A stretch of DNA of 62,352 bases from Phycisphaerae bacterium (GCA_012729395.1 JAAYDF010000029.1:1-62352); one strand, 5' to 3'; counted from the stretch's first letter, positions 43,059 to 51,900 are shown. Made by a program: numbers and translations. Notes: generated by a model from the letters alone, not told the origin.

Positions 43059-44201
43059 ATGTTGAATGAAGATACGAATATCCTGATAACCGGTGCAACC
43101 GGCTTGATTGGCGGCGAACTGGTCCGGCGGCTTGTTGGCAGCGGCGTGGGCCGGGTCTCCTGTCTGATTCGTCCCCAGACCGGACGGTCCGCTGATGACC
43201 GCCTGCAGGACCGGTTTCGACTCAGCAGCGATCAGACTTGCCTGGGAGGCGAGGTGCCTGTGGAGGCGGTCGCGGGCGATGTCACCGCTCCCCAATTCGG
43301 CATGAACAGTGCGGACTTCGCCCGGGTCACCGACTCGGTCGATATGATCATCCACTGCGCTTCGGAACTCTCCTTCATCCGGGATATCAGTTGTCGACAA
43401 ACCAACATTGCTGGCATGGAGAACCTGATCAGTCTCACGCGATCCTGCAAGCGTTCCCCGTTGATCGTGCACATCAGCACGGCGACGGTGTGCGGCACGG
43501 TGGTCAACCGGTGCGTGACCGAGACCGACGACACGGACACGGGTGACGGGCACTTCAACGAGTACACCCGATCGAAGCTGGTGGCGGAACAGGTGCTTCG
43601 GGCATCGGGTCTGCCGGCCCTGGTCGTGCGCCCGTCGATCGTGCTGAGTGCGGAACTCCCGTCGGAGAACTTCGCCAAGGCGATCCTGTGGTTCCTCCCG
43701 CTGCTCAACGAGTTCGAGGCCGTGCCCGTCAATCCGGAATCGCGGGTGGACGTCGTGCCCGTGTCTTTCGTCGTCGAGTCAATGGTCCGCCTGCTTCAGA
43801 CGCCGAAGCGCGAGTATGGCTGTTACCACATCTCGGCGGGCGAGGGCGGCGCGATGCGCTGCGGGCAGGTGGCCGGCTACCTCGACAAGTACTACGCCAG
43901 GTCTACGCCGCTGACCTTGATTCGCCCGGATCAGTGGACGCGCGAGATCCATCGCCGATACGTTCGGACCCCCCGGCAGCGAAAGTTCTTCGCGACGCTG
44001 AAGTACTACCTTCCGTTCCTGAATATGGATGTGGTTTACGACAACTCGCGGCTGGGCAGTGCCCTCGGCCGTGAGGCTCTCGAGATCCCCCACGTCACCG
44101 AGTACATCGGGCAACTACTGGATCTGGTGACGCCGGCCATCCAGGAAGAGGATGGCTCACTTTCCGTCAACCGTGTGTCCGCGGCGACGTCTCTGGCCTG
44201 A
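43059..44201 (+). CDS. NAD(P)-dependent reductase of the extended SDR / thioester-reductase-like family
   Basis: The 380-residue product opens with a Rossmann motif (ILITGATGLIGGELVRRL) and has DMIIHCASELSF, IVHISTATVCGT, the catalytic YTRSKLVAEQVLR (Tyr-x-x-x-Lys) and VVRPSIVLS. This is the NAD_binding_4 pattern of thioester reductases and fatty-acyl reductases. A typical role is reduction of carrier-bound acyl groups, or sugar-nucleotide epimerisation in the wider family. No carrier protein or ligase gene is adjacent, so the substrate is open. A -10 box at 43004 is its likely promoter. Confidence 0.82.
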   Translation: MLNEDTNILITGATGLIGGELVRRLVGSGVGRVSCLIRPQTGRSADDRLQDRFRLSSDQTCLGGEVPVEAVAGDVTAPQFGMNSADFARVTDSVDMIIHCASELSFIRDISCRQTNIAGMENLISLTRSCKRSPLIVHISTATVCGTVVNRCVTETDDTDTGDGHFNEYTRSKLVAEQVLRASGLPALVVRPSIVLSAELPSENFAKAILWFLPLLNEFEAVPVNPESRVDVVPVSFVVESMVRLLQTPKREYGCYHISAGEGGAMRCGQVAGYLDKYYARSTPLTLIRPDQWTREIHRRYVRTPRQRKFFATLKYYLPFLNMDVVYDNSRLGSALGREALEIPHVTEYIGQLLDLVTPAIQEEDGSLSVNRVSAATSLA

Positions 44202-44269
44202 GAGGCATCTCGCGAAGCGGTGGACGGAGCGACGACGACTCTCCCTGACGCGACGGTTCTCTTTGATTT

Positions 44270-45682
44270 CTACTTCGCTGGCACCCTGAGGTCCGAAAGG
44301 AACTCGGGCGTGATCTTTTTGCCCACCAGGAAGCACTTGCGGTCCGTGTGCCACAACACGTTGTTGCCCCCGCGGGTGGTGAAGCTCGAGTAAAGTCCGA
44401 TGCCGGTTTGAACGTTGGGATGGTCTTTGGAGTCGCGGCCGTCGACAGCGATGCCGTCGTTGTCCATGAGTTGCTTGGACTCGCTGAACCAGAGGGGCTG
44501 GTCGGCGTTGGGGCGGAACTCCGCGAGGGCGATGAAGGCCGGTCGGCGAGGCCGATGCGTGCCCTCCGGCTTCGATTCGATGTCGCCGCGGTGGTTGTGG
44601 TGCAGGAGGACATAGCGGCCGTCCGCGAGGCGGTAGATCGGGCAACAACCAACCGGTTGGAGAATGGGCACGCCGTGATCCTTGCGCAGCAACGGGCGGG
44701 GGTTACTCCAGGTCCGGCCGTCGTCAGCGGAAAGACTGTACCAGATGTAGCCCGCGTTGGTGCGCATGACGCAGAAGAGTCGTTGATCGGGCAGACGCAC
44801 GATGCTGGGTTCCTGGGCAACGCTGACCAGCGGGTATTTGAAGTGCGGCACCCGCAGAGCCTGGTCTCCCCAGGCGGAGTAGGTCACGCGGATATCGCGT
44901 GGCTCGGGGTGGTCGTCGATGTTCTCGAAGCGCATGAACTCGCAGACCGACTCGATCTCGGTCCATGACTCGGCCTCGGGGCGGGTGGCCCGGGCCTTGT
45001 TCACCCAATGGGTATACCCGACGAAGTACCGGCCCTGCAGGTCCCGCTCGGGCACCTGCCAAACGATCCACTCGGCCGGGATCTTGCCGTCGGGGTCGTC
45101 GTAGATGCTGTGGGGCATGGGGATCCGCTGGGGCTTGGACCAGGTGTGCCCGTTGTCGTCGCTGTAGATGCCGTCCATGGTGCCGGTGTGCATCTTGATC
45201 CAGCCCTGGTTGCCGTGGTTCTGGTTGTAGAGCACGTAAACGCGGCCGTGTTTGGAGACCATGGGAAACGCCCAACTGGCCATGTGGGCGGGATCGTCGG
45301 GCGTAGTGGGACCGGCGATCCGGAGCGGCGGGGCCCAAGTCACTCCATCATCATCGGAGCGGGCGAAGAGGATGCGGTTCGCCGGTCCGGGATCACGCAT
45401 GGACTGCGTCCAGACGGCCATCAGCGAACCGTCGGGGCCGTCGAAGACCAGAATGTGCTCGTTGTGGGAATCGTGCGTCGAGCCGTCCCAATGCCGGGGA
45501 ACGAAGAGCAGGTAGTCCGGCTGACTGCGCTGAAGCTCCTTCTGGAGGTGCTCGCGGACTTCAATGGGTCCATCCTCGGCGGCAGCCGGCCTCGCACCGC
45601 AGAGGCAAACCGCCATCGTGACCACCCCGGCCATCCACCATCGCGACGCCATGGACACATCTTGTCGACCTGGTTGCTTCAT
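44270..45682 (-). CDS. Secreted sialidase-like (BNR/Asp-box repeat) protein
   Basis: The start at 45682 has AGGGAGC upstream; 470 residues with a signal peptide ending in ARPAAA. Three Asp-boxes of the S-x-D-x-G-x-T-W type are visible: SDDDGVTWAPP, SDDNGHTWSKP and SADDGRTWSNP. Together with ILFAR, PVGCCPIYRLADGRYVLLHH and a C-terminal GLYSSFTTRGG they indicate a six-bladed beta-propeller of the sialidase superfamily. In planctomycetes such proteins act on diverse glycans, and true sialidase activity is unproven. It is the last gene of a three-gene minus-strand operon. Confidence 0.85.
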   Translation of the reverse strand: MKQPGRQDVSMASRWWMAGVVTMAVCLCGARPAAAEDGPIEVREHLQKELQRSQPDYLLFVPRHWDGSTHDSHNEHILVFDGPDGSLMAVWTQSMRDPGPANRILFARSDDDGVTWAPPLRIAGPTTPDDPAHMASWAFPMVSKHGRVYVLYNQNHGNQGWIKMHTGTMDGIYSDDNGHTWSKPQRIPMPHSIYDDPDGKIPAEWIVWQVPERDLQGRYFVGYTHWVNKARATRPEAESWTEIESVCEFMRFENIDDHPEPRDIRVTYSAWGDQALRVPHFKYPLVSVAQEPSIVRLPDQRLFCVMRTNAGYIWYSLSADDGRTWSNPRPLLRKDHGVPILQPVGCCPIYRLADGRYVLLHHNHRGDIESKPEGTHRPRRPAFIALAEFRPNADQPLWFSESKQLMDNDGIAVDGRDSKDHPNVQTGIGLYSSFTTRGGNNVLWHTDRKCFLVGKKITPEFLSDLRVPAK

Positions 45683-45735
45683 CGTCGGGCTCCCTATGTC
45701 CGAGGCCGTATCAGAGATTCCTTGCTCCAAGCCGC

Positions 45736-46503
45736 TCAGGCTTCACGGCCGGCAGCCCGCAGGCACGCTTTGGCCCCCTCGTCCAGAAACACATTGTCCA
45801 GGCCCAGGACCAGCAGCGTATACCCATCGTCCAGGGCGGCGCGGATGTTCTCCGCGTTGGGGCGGACGATATGCATGCCCGCGGACACCCCGCGAGCCCG
45901 GCACACGTCGAGGTACCTGCGCAAGGCCGTCACCATCCGCGGATGCTGCATCTGCCCTGTTATCCCCATGGAGCCGCTGAGGTCCAGCGGGCCGATGAGT
46001 AACCCGTCTACGCCGTCCACTTCCAGAATCGCCTCCAGGTTGGCGACCGCGTCGGCGTGCTCGATCTGCATGATCATCGCGATCTCGTCGTTCGCCGAGG
46101 CGATGTAGGCGTCGAAATCCATACCGTGCAGGTTGGCCCGGCTGTATCCAAAACCGCGCGTGCCGCGCGGCGGGTACTTGGCCTCGCGCACCGCTCGCTC
46201 GGCTTGCTCGGCCGTGTGCACCATGGGAATGATCAGAGCCCGGGCACCGGCGTCCAGACTGCGATGAATCCAGACCGGGTCATTCAGCGGCAAGCGGGCG
46301 ACCGGCACGGTGTCGAACCCCACCAACGTCCGAAAGATATCCGTCATTGTCTCCAGGTCGATGGCTCCGTGCTCGAGGTCAACGCAAACCCAGTCGAAAC
46401 CCGCCCGGGCCATAATCTCCGCGCAGGCCGGGTGACCGATCTGTAGCCACGCTCCGAGTGTCACTTCGCGGTTCAGCAGGGCCTGTCGCAACTTGTTCTT
46501 CAT
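45736..46503 (-). CDS. HpcH/HpaI family class II aldolase
   Basis: A 255-residue TIM-barrel protein. Family motifs include LGAWLQIGHPACAEIMARAGFDWVCVDLEHG, with the catalytic histidine region, VARLPLNDPVWIHRSLDAGA, LIIPMVHTAEQAERAV, PPRGTRGFGYSRA and the metal-binding IMQIEHADAVANL. These enzymes split 2-keto-3-deoxy acids into pyruvate plus an aldehyde. Its ATG overlaps the stop of the dehydrogenase upstream (ATGA), so the two are translationally coupled. A sialidase-like gene follows after 53 bp. Confidence 0.92.
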   Translation of the reverse strand: MKNKLRQALLNREVTLGAWLQIGHPACAEIMARAGFDWVCVDLEHGAIDLETMTDIFRTLVGFDTVPVARLPLNDPVWIHRSLDAGARALIIPMVHTAEQAERAVREAKYPPRGTRGFGYSRANLHGMDFDAYIASANDEIAMIMQIEHADAVANLEAILEVDGVDGLLIGPLDLSGSMGITGQMQHPRMVTALRRYLDVCRARGVSAGMHIVRPNAENIRAALDDGYTLLVLGLDNVFLDEGAKACLRAAGREA

Positions 46504-47519
46504 GTCGGGTCGTGCTCCTTGCGGTTCAGTACAGCGGGATTCAGCAGGTCCATTGTGGCGAACTCGCCCGCTTCAGCCATTCGGATATTCGTGAGGGCTC
46601 TGGAAGCCATGCGGTCGCATGCTTCCTGCGTGCTGCTGCCGATGTGCGGGGACATGATGACGCGGGGAAGCTGCCGGAGATCCTTGTCCGGCATGATGGG
46701 TTGATAGGGCTCATGCTCAAAGACATCGAGAGCCGCTCCAGTGATCCGGCCGGCGGACAGGGCGTCGTACAGATCCGCCTCACAGACCAGCGCTCCGCGA
46801 GCGGTGTTGATGAGCCAGGAACAAGGCTTCATCAGGGCAAGCCGTGCGTGGTTCACGTAATGGCGGGTGTCGGCCGTGCTGGGAATGTGCAGGGTGACAT
46901 AGTCGGCGTCGGCGACGGCGTCGGCGAACTGATCGCGGATTTCGGCAAAGCCGTACTCGATCCGCAGACGTTCCTTGTCGACAGGGACTACTTCGCAGCC
47001 GACCACGTGCATGCCCAAGCCGCGAGCGGCGATTCGTGCGACCCGTCGCCCGATCGCCCCGCACCCGATGACCGCGAGCGTCTTGTCCCGCAGCTCCGAG
47101 CCGACGCGTGGTCCCCAGGTGCCCGCCCCAGTCGCCGCGGAGACGTCGGGCAGGTGGCGAGCCGCCGCCAGCATCAGGCCGACAGTCAACTCGGCCACGG
47201 AATCATCCAGTACGCCGGGGGTGTTTGTGCACAGGATCCCTCGGCTCGTCGCGCGTTCCTTGTCGATGCCATCGTGCCCTACCCCGAACCGGGCCAGCAC
47301 GCCGCCGCGCGGGAGGGCGTCATACAGCGGGCCGGCGTACCGCTCGACCCCGACGACCGCGTGTTGGATCCTGTGTTCCACGATGAACCGGGCCAGTTCT
47401 TCCTCCTGCGCAGGGGCCGACAGACAAATCAACCCCTCGCCCGCCCCGGCCTCGAAGACGCGGCGGGCTTTCCCGTATTCCAGCTGAGCGACCGCGATCT
47501 GGCAGACATTCTCGGGCAT
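46500..47519 (-). CDS. D-isomer-specific 2-hydroxyacid dehydrogenase (SerA-like)
   Basis: The ATG at 47519 (AAAGGA 7 nt upstream) gives 339 residues; longer frames upstream lack homology. It has VIGCGAIGRRVARIAARGLG for NAD binding, HIPSTADTRHYVNHA, INTARGALVCE with the active-site arginine, ALDVFEHEP and the catalytic histidine in SPHIGSST. It oxidises or reduces 2-hydroxyacids and is closest to phosphoglycerate dehydrogenases. Coupling to the aldolase suggests a sugar-acid pathway rather than serine synthesis. Confidence 0.9.
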   Translation of the reverse strand: MPENVCQIAVAQLEYGKARRVFEAGAGEGLICLSAPAQEEELARFIVEHRIQHAVVGVERYAGPLYDALPRGGVLARFGVGHDGIDKERATSRGILCTNTPGVLDDSVAELTVGLMLAAARHLPDVSAATGAGTWGPRVGSELRDKTLAVIGCGAIGRRVARIAARGLGMHVVGCEVVPVDKERLRIEYGFAEIRDQFADAVADADYVTLHIPSTADTRHYVNHARLALMKPCSWLINTARGALVCEADLYDALSAGRITGAALDVFEHEPYQPIMPDKDLRQLPRVIMSPHIGSSTQEACDRMASRALTNIRMAEAGEFATMDLLNPAVLNRKEHDPT

Positions 47520-47855
47520 GTCAACATCCTTTCCGAACATGCTGTCAACCGCAAGTTTTTTCTTGAAATCCGCGGCCGCCGGCCAGGGGTGCATCCGAAT
47601 TTCAGGGGCACTGGGTGGCACTGGTCTGTACCCAAACCAGTGGGTACCCAGGCCAGTGGCTATCCGCATTTGGCCACGGGTCGGAGTACCGACCCATGCC
47701 ACCCTCGATACTTCGCCTTTGGCAACTTGCCACTGAACGGCGGATGCACCCGCCGGCCAGGGTCACTGCGACCGGCTCTTGACCCGGAGCGAGGTGCGGG
47801 TTAGGTTAGTGCAAACAGTACCGGTCAGGCCCCCCCTGCCGGTGCCGCGAATAGA
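47520..47855. other. 336-bp gene-free region upstream of the dehydrogenase operon and tRNA-Leu
   Basis: No gene is seen. A 7-bp hairpin GGGTCGG-AGTA-CCGACCC lies at 47678-47695, and CCAGTGGGTACCCAGGCCAG near 47637 has several short self-complementary pieces. The promoters for the leftward operon and the tRNA must lie here. Confidence 0.45.
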
Positions 47856-47939
47856 GCCCGGGTGGCGGAATTGGCAGACGCGCATGGTTGAGGGCCATGT
47901 CCCAGAAATGGGGTGGAGGTTCGAGCCCTCTCCCGGGCA
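47856..47939 (+). tRNA. tRNA-Leu (anticodon GAG)
   Basis: The acceptor stem GCCCGGG/CCCGGGC, D-arm starting GGCGGAATTGGCAGACGC, anticodon stem CATGG/CCATG with loop TTGAGGG (GAG at 47890-47892), a long variable arm (CCCAGAAATGGG) and T-arm GGAGG-TTCGAGC-CCTCT fold normally. The long variable arm and GAG anticodon identify a leucine tRNA reading CUC/CUU. The CCA end is not encoded. Confidence 0.95.
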
Positions 47940-48035
47940 TTCCCCCTGAAGCATTATGCTCAAGTCATGAAGTGGGCCAGCCAATCTTCATCTGTTCTGG
48001 TTGGGAAACGCCCGCACAGTCTTTTGGACAAAGTC

Positions 48036-49058
48036 TCACAGAGCCGTTCGGTTGCCGCGGGCGAGGAGCAGGTAGAGGAAGAAGCTGCCGCCGACGAGGC
48101 TGGTGAATACGCCGACGGGGATCTGGCGGGACTCGGCGGCCAGCCACCAGAGCATGTTGCGGGCGAGGAGATCGCACAAAGGCAGGAAGATCGCCCCCAC
48201 CAGGGCGCAAGCCCCGAGCAGGCGGTGGTGTGTCGGGCCTACCAAGCTGCGGCAGATGTGCGGGATGAGCAGTCCGACGAAGCCGATGGGCCCGCAGTGT
48301 GCGACCACGCCGGCGGTCAGCAGCGAAGCCGAGAAATACACCAGCCGACGCGACCGCCGTACGGACACCCCCCGGCTGGCGGCCACAAGTTCGCCCATCA
48401 TCAGCAGGTCGAGGTCGCGATGCAGATAGGCGGCCACGCCACCGGCCAGGGCGGCCAACGCGAGGGCCTCCCAGACGGGATTCATGCCGACGATCTCCAG
48501 CGAGCCCATCATCCAACGCAGGATGTGGTCTGAGTCGCGGATCTCGGCGAGGAACATGACCAGCACGATCAGAGCGGAGCTGATGAACCCGAGCGTCAGG
48601 CCGGCCAGGAGCAGGGTGGCCGTTGCCTGTCCCTGTCGCAGGCGGGCAACGAGGTAGACCACGCTGACGCAGACGAGGGCTCCGACGAAAGCCGCCAAGC
48701 TGACCACGGGGATGCCGAGCCACAACCCGGTGCCCGCACAGGTGATGGCGATGGCCGCTCCCAGGGATGCCCCGCTGGAGACGCCGAGCGTATACGGGGA
48801 GGCGAGCGGATTGCGGAACAGCGACTGGAGCATGGCCCCGGCGACGGCGAGGGCGGCTCCGGCGAGCGTTCCCATGGCCAAACGGGGCAGGGGCAGTTCG
48901 GCGAGGCTTTTCAGGAAGCAGGTCAGCGGCCGCTCCGCTCCCGCCGCCGCTCGCCAGTAATCGCCGATGGACACGCCGGTGGTGCCGACGGTCAGCGAGC
49001 AGGCCGCCACCGCAAGCCAGACCATTGCCAGAACCACATACAGTAGACCGCGGCGCAT
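48036..49058 (-). CDS. FecCD/BtuC-family ABC transporter permease
   Basis: A 340-residue protein with about nine or ten membrane helices. Family features are LPLPRLAMGTLAGAALAVAGA, MLQSLFRNPLASPYTLGVSSGASLGAA and GGVVAHCGPIGFVGLLIPHICR. GGAG about 10 nt upstream of the ATG lies inside the end of the ATPase gene, 4 bp away, so the two are one operon. Such permeases import cobalamin, haem or ferric siderophores across the inner membrane. No substrate-binding protein or TonB receptor is next to it, so the cargo is uncertain. Confidence 0.93.
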   Translation of the reverse strand: MRRGLLYVVLAMVWLAVAACSLTVGTTGVSIGDYWRAAAGAERPLTCFLKSLAELPLPRLAMGTLAGAALAVAGAMLQSLFRNPLASPYTLGVSSGASLGAAIAITCAGTGLWLGIPVVSLAAFVGALVCVSVVYLVARLRQGQATATLLLAGLTLGFISSALIVLVMFLAEIRDSDHILRWMMGSLEIVGMNPVWEALALAALAGGVAAYLHRDLDLLMMGELVAASRGVSVRRSRRLVYFSASLLTAGVVAHCGPIGFVGLLIPHICRSLVGPTHHRLLGACALVGAIFLPLCDLLARNMLWWLAAESRQIPVGVFTSLVGGSFFLYLLLARGNRTAL

Positions 49059-49062
49059 GATA

Positions 49063-49842
49063 TCAGGGCTCCGTGACCACCGGGTGAAGCGAGCGCGACC
49101 GCCCCTCGGCGCCGTGGTGCAGCTCGAATCGGGTGCCGAACAATCGCCCCAGCCGCTCCGTATCCTCCAGGGCCGCGACGGGTTGATCGAAGCTAACGCG
49201 ACCGGCCTGGAGGGCGATCACTCGGCCCCCCAGAGCCAGCGGCAGGTTAAGATCGTGGCAGATCACCACCAGAGTACCACCGCCGGCCGCGAAAGCGTTC
49301 ATAATGCGGATCAGTTCGACTTGGTGGGCGGGGTCGAGGGCGCTGGTCGGCTCATCGAGCAGAAGCATCGATGACTGCTGGGCCAGGGCGGCGGCCAGCC
49401 AGACCTTCTGGCGTTCCCCCCCCGATAGCGTGTCCACGGATCGGTCCAGCAACTCCGCCAGACCACACGCACTGACCGCCTCGGCCACCGCCTGGTGGTC
49501 CCGCGGCCCCAGCGGGGTCAACGGCTCGACATGAGCGTACCGACCGGTCTCGATCACCTCGCGAACGCGAAAGCCGAGGTAACCGTCGTGGCTCTGGGGT
49601 ACATACGCGATCCGTCGGGCGATCTCGCGGCGTCGAAGCCGGTTCATCGGTTGGCCGTCGAGCCGTACGGCACCGGCCGCGAGAGGCAGCAAGCCCGCCA
49701 GCGTGGCCATGAGGGTGGATTTGCCCGCCCCGTTCGGCCCGATGACCGAGACCCGCTCGCCATCGGCGATGCGCAGCGAGATATCCTGGAGCACGATTCG
49801 CCCCATCCGCCGCACGGTTACACCCTGGGCCTCGATAGCCAT
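49063..49842 (-). CDS. FecE/BtuD-family ABC transporter ATP-binding protein
   Basis: The ATG at 49842 gives 259 residues with VIGPNGAGKSTLMATLAG (Walker A), a Q-loop in YVPQSHDGYLGF, signature LSGGERQKVWLAAALAQ and MLLLDEPTSALD (Walker B), then VICHDLNLPLAL (switch His). This is the pattern of siderophore/cobalamin importer ATPases. The frame stays open to 50115, but TAGAAT sits exactly 7 nt before the chosen ATG and there is no Shine-Dalgarno, so a leaderless start is likely. Operon with the permease downstream. Confidence 0.93.
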   Translation of the reverse strand: MAIEAQGVTVRRMGRIVLQDISLRIADGERVSVIGPNGAGKSTLMATLAGLLPLAAGAVRLDGQPMNRLRRREIARRIAYVPQSHDGYLGFRVREVIETGRYAHVEPLTPLGPRDHQAVAEAVSACGLAELLDRSVDTLSGGERQKVWLAAALAQQSSMLLLDEPTSALDPAHQVELIRIMNAFAAGGGTLVVICHDLNLPLALGGRVIALQAGRVSFDQPVAALEDTERLGRLFGTRFELHHGAEGRSRSLHPVVTEP

Positions 49843-49849
49843 GGCGACC

Positions 49850-49855
49850 ATTCTA
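49850..49855 (-). promoter_or_regulatory. Putative -10 box for leaderless ABC-ATPase transcript
   Basis: On the minus strand TAGAAT is followed by GGTCGCC (7 nt) and the ATG at 49842. No -35 match is obvious. Confidence 0.45.
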
Positions 49856-49931
49856 TAGCCAAGCCTCACGGCCGGCGAACGCAACCCGTTCGCGAGGGCC
49901 GCACACCCGCATGCGCTGCAGCGGAGGCATC

Positions 49932-49962
49932 TTGACGGGGACCCGCTGATTGCGTCTATAAT
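49932..49962 (+). promoter_or_regulatory. Promoter for the GAF-HD-GYP gene
   Basis: TTGACG (49932-49937) and TATAAT (49957-49962) are separated by 19 bp, slightly long. The GTG start with AAGGTG upstream follows at 50001. Confidence 0.6.
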
Positions 49963-50000
49963 CGGTGAGGTGAAACCTGTCTTGAAAGCAAGGTGCAGCA

Positions 50001-51188
50001 GTGAATCATTTCGGAAGCACTGAGGATCTCTTGGCCCGTCTGAACCAGATCGGAATTGCCCTATCCAGCGAGCGCGATCTCGATAAGTTGCTCTCCACGA
50101 TCCTGTCCGAGGCACGCAAGTTTACCAGTGCCGAGGCGGGCACGCTCTACAGTGTGGAGGGCGACAAGCTGCGTTTTCTGGTAACGCAGAACGATGCCCT
50201 GGACCAGCTTGACGGTCGCGGCGCCTATCCAATCTCGACGCCGGGGCAGTCGATGCCGCTCTCCCGTGAAAGCATGGCGGGTTACGTCGCCTTGACCGGC
50301 GAGGTCATCAATCTGCCGGACGTCTACGCGATTCCGCCGGACCGTCCTTATCGTTTCAACTCGGAGTATGACCGGCTCGACGGGTACCACTCGCAGTCGA
50401 TGCTCATGGTGCCGATGACCGAGCCGGACGGCACGATTCTCGGCGTGTTGCAGCTCATCAATGCGCTCGACGGTGCGGGGCAGGTGGTGCCCTTCGAGTC
50501 GCGCTGGGAAGGGCTGGTCATGTCGCTGGCGTCTCAGGCGGCGGTAGCGATTCGCAATGTTCGGCTGACCGACGAGCTGAAAGCGGCGTATTTGGATACC
50601 GTCCTGCGGTTGTCGGTCGCGGCGGAGTACAAAGACCACGATACGGCCAACCACATTCGGCGGATGGCCCAGTACTCGGCGGTGATTGCCGAGGAGTTGG
50701 GGCTGGATGCCCAGCAGGTGGAGACTCTGCGTTGTGCCGCCCCGATGCACGACGTGGGCAAGATCGGGGTGCCAGAGACGATCCTGCAGAAGCCCGGCAA
50801 GCTGACCGAGCAGGAGTACGATGAGATGAAGCGGCACACGGAGATGGGGGCGAGCATCTTCGAGGGTTCGGACGCGCCGGTGCTGCGGATGTCGGGCACC
50901 ATCGCCCTGACGCACCACGAGAAGTACGACGGCACGGGCTATCCGCGAGGTCTGCGGGGTGCGGAGATTCCCATCGAGGGCCAGATCGCCGCCTTGGCCG
51001 ACGTGTTCGACGCCTTGTCCACCGCCCGTTGCTACAAACCGGCTTTTCCCGTGGAGAAGTGCCTGGAGATCCTGCGCGAGAGTGCCGGCAGCCATTTCAA
51101 CCCTGAGGTAGTGGAAGCCTTCATCAGGAGGTTGCACGATATCTTGGCCATTCGCGAGCGCTACGCGTCCGCCCAGGCCTTGAGATGA
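50001..51188 (+). CDS. GAF and HD-GYP domain protein (putative cyclic-di-GMP phosphodiesterase)
   Basis: A GTG start gives 395 residues. The N-terminal GAF domain spans about 20-185 (SEARKFTSAEAGTLYSV, GVLQLINALD, SLASQAAVAIRNVRL). The C-terminal HD-GYP domain (about 195-380) has MHDVGKIGVPE, HTEMGASIFEGS, HHEKYDGTGYPRGLRG and ALADVFDALST, so the metal-binding HD and the GYP signature are intact. Such proteins hydrolyse the second messenger c-di-GMP in response to a small ligand on GAF. No diguanylate cyclase gene is nearby. It has no membrane segment, so it should be cytoplasmic. Confidence 0.92.
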   Translation: MNHFGSTEDLLARLNQIGIALSSERDLDKLLSTILSEARKFTSAEAGTLYSVEGDKLRFLVTQNDALDQLDGRGAYPISTPGQSMPLSRESMAGYVALTGEVINLPDVYAIPPDRPYRFNSEYDRLDGYHSQSMLMVPMTEPDGTILGVLQLINALDGAGQVVPFESRWEGLVMSLASQAAVAIRNVRLTDELKAAYLDTVLRLSVAAEYKDHDTANHIRRMAQYSAVIAEELGLDAQQVETLRCAAPMHDVGKIGVPETILQKPGKLTEQEYDEMKRHTEMGASIFEGSDAPVLRMSGTIALTHHEKYDGTGYPRGLRGAEIPIEGQIAALADVFDALSTARCYKPAFPVEKCLEILRESAGSHFNPEVVEAFIRRLHDILAIRERYASAQALR

Positions 51189-51213
51189 TCATCTCCCGCC
51201 CCCGGGTTGTTGT

Positions 51214-51492
51214 TCATTCGACGGTGATGAGGGAGTCCATCGACCCGAACTCGTTGGGTGCTTTCTGTTCGGCGTCGGGATCCTCGACCCACTCGCCGTC
51301 GACCAGGAACTTGTAGCGGTGCTCGCCGGGTGGGAGCTGCAGTCGTTTGCGAAATGAGCCGTCCTTCTGTTTGGTCATGCGTCCCTGCTTCGGCTCCCAT
51401 GCGTTGAACGTGCCCACGAGGTGCACGTGGCGGCAATGGTTGTGCGGCTGGTACACGAAGGTGATCTGGGTCTTGCCTTTCTTGAGGATCAT
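51214..51492 (-). CDS. Glycogen-binding (AMPK1-CBM/CBM48) domain protein
   Basis: The 92-residue product is essentially a lone carbohydrate-binding module: ITFVYQPHNHCRHVHLVGTFN, AWEPKQGRMTKQKDGSF and LPPGEHRYKFLVDGEWVEDP, with the conserved tryptophans for starch/glycogen binding. Such small proteins occur near glycogen enzymes or as regulatory targets; here none is adjacent. A GAGGGAAAGG Shine-Dalgarno region precedes the ATG at 51492. It is convergent with the HD-GYP gene. Confidence 0.9.
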   Translation of the reverse strand: MILKKGKTQITFVYQPHNHCRHVHLVGTFNAWEPKQGRMTKQKDGSFRKRLQLPPGEHRYKFLVDGEWVEDPDAEQKAPNEFGSMDSLITVE

Positions 51493-51743
51493 GGCATTAC
51501 CTTTCCCTCAACGAACGGACGCCGATGTCATACCCCGGCAGGTGTGCAGGAAGCGGAGCCGTCGTCTGGGTCGGGATCGCAAGTGAGCGGTTTGCCGAGA
51601 TGGGCAGGCGACCGCTTTCTGGCGACCGCGGCTCTGACCAGACGGGGGCGGCTCAGTTGTGGCTTCAAGCGCACGCCCCGAAATTCAGCCCACAGATTGT
51701 AACGCGACGGGTGCCCGTAGCCAAGTGCTCGCGCCCGATCGCT

Positions 51744-51900
51744 GAGGACCGGGTCGACTTGTTGATGGAGAACCGAGTCAACTTGTTGATGGAGGACCGA
51801 GTCAACTTGTTGATGGACGGATCCATGCGTTTGGGACGAACAGCAACAAGTTGCCTTGGTCCTGGTCACGGCCCCCGCAAGTTGCCTTGGTCCTGGTCAG
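51744..51900. repeat. Array of 24-bp palindromic units in both orientations
   Basis: Forward units begin GTCGAC/GTCAAC at 51753, 51777 and 51801 (24-bp spacing), two of them with perfect TCAAC-TT-GTTGA. Reverse units follow, including a perfect GCAAC-AA-GTTGC at 51843-51854 and two CAAGTTGCCTTGGTCCTGGT copies 31 bp apart. The remainder of the gap 51493-52066 before purB shows no gene. Confidence 0.8.
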
